DNA from: VXPQ01 sp965248175
GTDB lineage: Bacteria; Bacteroidota; Rhodothermia; Rhodothermales; VXPQ01
Reading direction: 5' to 3'
DNA: 64,000 nucleotides
NCBI GenBank assembly: GCA_965248175.1
Contig: OZ252093.1
Location: 2,790,001-2,854,000 of the forward strand
Part shown: positions 61,563-64,000 of the stretch, one piece after another
Layout: the number at the start of each line of letters is the position of its first letter
How positions within the stretch are numbered: the first letter of the stretch is position 1
Program-made: the position numbers and the translations under genes
The notes under the pieces: model-generated
Databases searched by the model: none
The model's input: only the letters and a program-made list of their open reading frames with translations
Told to the model about the DNA's origin: nothing

Positions 61563-62918
61563 CTATGGGATTTCATTTCTCCCTATAGACAAGAAAGCGC
61601 CAGGCAACCGCCACACTCCCCCCCGTACCGCCGCAAGCAGCGCCACCGGAAGGAGTACGGAAGAAAATGGCTGCGCCACAAACGGGGACACAAGGACCGA
61701 AATCCCTATCGCTGCCGCAGCCGCAGCCATATACACCGCAAGAAGGCGTGACGGCGTGCGACGCACAAGGAGTATCCCCGCCGCCAGTACATGCGTGGGC
61801 CATGCCCAGAAGAGATGGCGGTTCGCGTTGGTGACGTCGTGGTGCGAAACGAACCAGAGATAGGCGATCAGGAGGCCCGTCAGCCCTATCGCCAGAAAAA
61901 GCGGTACATCGAGAGCCCTTACCACGCCAGGGCGTCGAAGCGTCAGCAGGAGGCCCCCGGCAAAAAGCAACCATGCCGCAACGGCCTCCGAGGGGAAACG
62001 CGTTCTTTCCGCGTCATATTCTTCCATCCACAGGAGCGTATCGGTGCGAACGACGAGTGGACGCGTATCCTCTCCTGCCCCTATGCGCGCCCGGTCGAAA
62101 GCTTGCATGAGATGCTCGGGTAAAAACATGATCTCGCGGCCGTCCGCGGGCCGATCCACGGGGGTGCCGAGCAACACATCGATGCCCGCATCCAGAAAAG
62201 GAACCGTGCGCTGGTACGGATCGATAAGCGCGCGGAAGGTTGGTGCATCGTCTGGAAGTTCTGCCGTATGCAGGGTTTCTTCCCCGAGCGCCGCTTCCAG
62301 CACATCCCGGATTCGCGTACTACAATTGTCGAAAAGGAAATGATAACGGTACCGCCTGTTTTCCGGACGCAGGTTGACGGTGAGCAGGTCCACGAGGCGT
62401 CGCTGCTGTGCAGGCGTCAGGTCAAGCGTCTGCTCGATGATGGGTCGCCCCTCGGCATGGTACGCCCTGCGGCTTGCCTCGAAACCATGCATGGAAAGAG
62501 TATAGTCGAGATTGCCATGCAGGAATTTGAGCACGAAATTACCGGCCTCGAAATCGAACGTACCATAGTTGTAGGTAATATCGAGGCCAGACTGCGGGTC
62601 CGTAATACGCAGGGCGCTATGCCCCCAAAGCGAGTATATTTCGGAGCCGGGCGGAATAGTCAGGAGCGACACGCGCATACGCTGTTCGCCGGTTCCTTCT
62701 GGCGAGGCGACCGGGGATGCAGCAGGAATGGGCACCGCATTGCGCGCATCGGCGCCGGGTGTATGCTCCTGGAAAGCGCGCACCTGGAACACCGCCCCAA
62801 AGGCGACCGCAAGCCATAAAATTCCGGCGAAGAGTGGCATCCGGCTGACAGGACAGGTATGTTTCCGCGCATGGAAATGGAATACGCCCGGCGAACGCCG
62901 ATACGATCTTGCAGACAT
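61563..62918 (-). CDS. DUF4105 (Lnb-like periplasmic) membrane protein
   Basis: 451 residues from ATG 62918, chosen because AGGA lies 7 bp upstream; the frame is open 93 bp further, overlapping the divergent endonuclease gene. A signal or membrane segment precedes the DUF4105 domain (SLLTIPPGSEIYSLWGHSALRI, YNYGTFDFEAGNFVLKFLHGNLDYTL, FLFDNCSTRIRDVLEAAL). The His and Cys residues of WGHSALR and DNCSTR are the expected papain-like catalytic-type pair. Four or five membrane helices follow. DUF4105 proteins are abundant in Bacteroidota. Function unknown. Confidence 0.85.
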   Translation of the reverse strand: MSARSYRRSPGVFHFHARKHTCPVSRMPLFAGILWLAVAFGAVFQVRAFQEHTPGADARNAVPIPAASPVASPEGTGEQRMRVSLLTIPPGSEIYSLWGHSALRITDPQSGLDITYNYGTFDFEAGNFVLKFLHGNLDYTLSMHGFEASRRAYHAEGRPIIEQTLDLTPAQQRRLVDLLTVNLRPENRRYRYHFLFDNCSTRIRDVLEAALGEETLHTAELPDDAPTFRALIDPYQRTVPFLDAGIDVLLGTPVDRPADGREIMFLPEHLMQAFDRARIGAGEDTRPLVVRTDTLLWMEEYDAERTRFPSEAVAAWLLFAGGLLLTLRRPGVVRALDVPLFLAIGLTGLLIAYLWFVSHHDVTNANRHLFWAWPTHVLAAGILLVRRTPSRLLAVYMAAAAAAIGISVLVSPFVAQPFSSVLLPVALLAAVRGGVWRLPGAFLSIGRNEIP

Positions 62919-62964
62919 GTTGTTTTCCTGCCGGATGTTTTTGTGACGTCTCTGTAACAGGTTC

Positions 62965-63804
62965 ATGAATCGCACCGAACGTGCCGACCGTGTCATATCC
63001 GGGTTGCGCAAGGTTATTGCGCGACCGGAAACGGAGCTGTCGCACGGGAATCCTTACGAACTCATTGTTGCCGTCATTCTCTCGGCTCAGTGTACGGATG
63101 CGCGCGTTAATATGGTAACGCCCGCCTTGTTCGAAACCTTCCCGGACGTTCGCCGCATGGCCGAAGCCGAACCCGAGGAAGTGTTTCCCTGGATCCAGTC
63201 CATTTCGTTCCCGAACAACAAGGCGAAGCATCTCGTGGCGATGGCCCGCCGTGTCGTGGAAGCGTACGATGGGCGCATACCGGATACGGTGGGCGATCTG
63301 ATGACCCTGCAAGGGGTGGGCCGCAAGACGGCGCAGGTGGTGGCTTCCGTGGCTTTTGACCGGGCGGCGCTTCCTGTCGATACCCATGTCTTTCGCGTGG
63401 CCAACAGGATCGGGCTCGTAGATAATGCGGATACGCCGCTGAAAGTCGAACAGGGCTTGAAGAGAATCATCCCCGAAGCCACCTGGGGCGAGGCCCATCA
63501 CCTGCTCATTCTCCACGGCCGCTACACCTGCACGGCCCGCGCGCCGTCCTGCGATGGGTGCGCAGTGTCGGACGTATGTCGTTACTTTGAGGAAACGAGC
63601 CGGCTACCCGGACCGCTGGATGGTCTGGACCCCGCGCGCGGGAAGTACTACTGCAAGACGCGGCGCCATTACTTCGACAAACCCGATCGCCAGACGGACC
63701 GCTACGGAACCGAACAACTATGCTGCCCGCTTTGCGGCTCCATGAACGTATTTTCCAGCAAGACGGGCGCCACAACCCGGAAAGTCAGGGATTACAGGGT
63801 ATAA
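62965..63804 (+). CDS. nth: Endonuclease III with C-terminal extension
   Basis: 279 residues, about 65 more than E. coli Nth. HhH motif TLQGVGRKTAQVVASVAF with the catalytic Lys (GRKTA), then VDTHVFRVANRIGL with the catalytic Asp. The iron-sulphur ligands are spaced C-x6-C-x2-C-x5-C (CTARAPSCDGCAVSDVC). Beyond this a tail carries YYCKTRRHYFD and CCPLCGSMNVFS, looking like a zinc ribbon. It removes oxidised pyrimidines and nicks abasic sites. The tail's role is unknown. gpmI follows after 20 bp on the same strand. Confidence 0.95.
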   Translation: MNRTERADRVISGLRKVIARPETELSHGNPYELIVAVILSAQCTDARVNMVTPALFETFPDVRRMAEAEPEEVFPWIQSISFPNNKAKHLVAMARRVVEAYDGRIPDTVGDLMTLQGVGRKTAQVVASVAFDRAALPVDTHVFRVANRIGLVDNADTPLKVEQGLKRIIPEATWGEAHHLLILHGRYTCTARAPSCDGCAVSDVCRYFEETSRLPGPLDGLDPARGKYYCKTRRHYFDKPDRQTDRYGTEQLCCPLCGSMNVFSSKTGATTRKVRDYRV

Positions 63805-63824
63805 ACAACAGGGTATACAACACG

Positions 63825-64000
63825 GTGGATAACAGGAAACGCCACATACTGGTTATTCTGGATGGCTACGGCATTGCCGAAGACCCCTCGGTGAGCGCAA
63901 TCGACCGGGCCCGGAAACCATTCCTCGATCAGCTTTTCGCCACGTGGCCCCATGCTCGTCTCGAAGCATCAGGTAGACCCGTTGGTCTACCTGACGGCCA
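63825..64000 (+). CDS. gpmI: 2,3-Bisphosphoglycerate-independent phosphoglycerate mutase (5' part)
   Basis: Only the first about 58 codons are inside the window. From GTG 63825 the protein reads NRKRHILVILDGYGIAED and continues to HARLEASGRPVGLPDGQ. ILDGYGI provides the first metal-binding Asp of the alkaline-phosphatase-like active site, and LEASGRPVGLPDGQ matches the conserved substrate region including GLPxGQ. No ATG precedes it in frame close by; the GTG is chosen on conservation. It interconverts 3- and 2-phosphoglycerate. Confidence 0.93.
   Translation, partial: MDNRKRHILVILDGYGIAEDPSVSAIDRARKPFLDQLFATWPHARLEASGRPVGLPDG

Overview
The window reads as chromosomal DNA of a GC-rich marine-type member of the Bacteroidota/Rhodothermota side of the tree, most likely a Rhodothermia-like organism. 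The indicators are a type IX secretion (T9SS type A) C-terminal sorting domain, TonB receptors with a carboxypeptidase-regulatory-like N-terminal domain, an OstA-like/LptC/LptB lipopolysaccharide export block, a menaquinone operon, and an N-acetyltransferase of the kind found beside argG in Bacteroidetes. The taxon is an inference; there is no rRNA gene here. Almost all the DNA is densely packed protein-coding sequence in head-to-tail blocks with 1-4 base overlaps. I saw no tRNA, rRNA or CRISPR array.

Layout. 1-3373: a DUF262 (GmrS-like) gene split by a 2,575-bp IS1595-type transposon. The transposon carries, behind its transposase, a DNA methyltransferase, a PD-(D/E)XK nuclease-like protein and a small AT-hook protein. 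It has 23-bp perfect inverted repeats and a perfect 8-bp target duplication. 3575-9720: a minus-strand sugar-catabolic block (fucose-isomerase-like protein with a frameshift, Na+/solute symporter, DUF89 phosphatase, sialidase-like lipoprotein, RidA). 9865-21565: mannonate-type SDR, SPFH protein, TonB receptors, a shikimate-dehydrogenase-like protein, a coiled-coil protein, KDG kinase and DUF1080 protein. 21767-33088: cold-shock protein, DNA glycosylase, DsbD, ribosomal proteins bL9-bS18-bS6, an acetyltransferase, RF1, DAHP synthase and the LPS export genes. 33317-35095: a T9SS cargo protein. 35085-42742: menE-A-B-D-F and a YbbR-domain protein.

42703-45700 is an accessory island. A diverged direct repeat of about 240 bp brackets a 5'-truncated IS3 transposase, an AT-rich collagen-stem/beta-propeller gene fragment and a second IS1595 element. 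45856-53016 encodes surface polysaccharide genes (polysaccharide pyruvyl transferase, two glycosyltransferases, WecB, YfhO). 53028-64000 is housekeeping: GatC, acyltransferase, PLP dehydratase, flavin reductase, DnaJ, GrpE, SppA, DUF4105, endonuclease III and the start of GpmI.

The most striking signal is the first one: a restriction-modification-like operon carried as cargo by an insertion-sequence-type transposon, lodged inside a gene of a modification-dependent-restriction-type family. A second theme is in-frame tandem repeats inside otherwise ordinary proteins (bS6, MenD, flavin reductase, the coiled-coil protein), plus a GC-rich minisatellite upstream of grpE.
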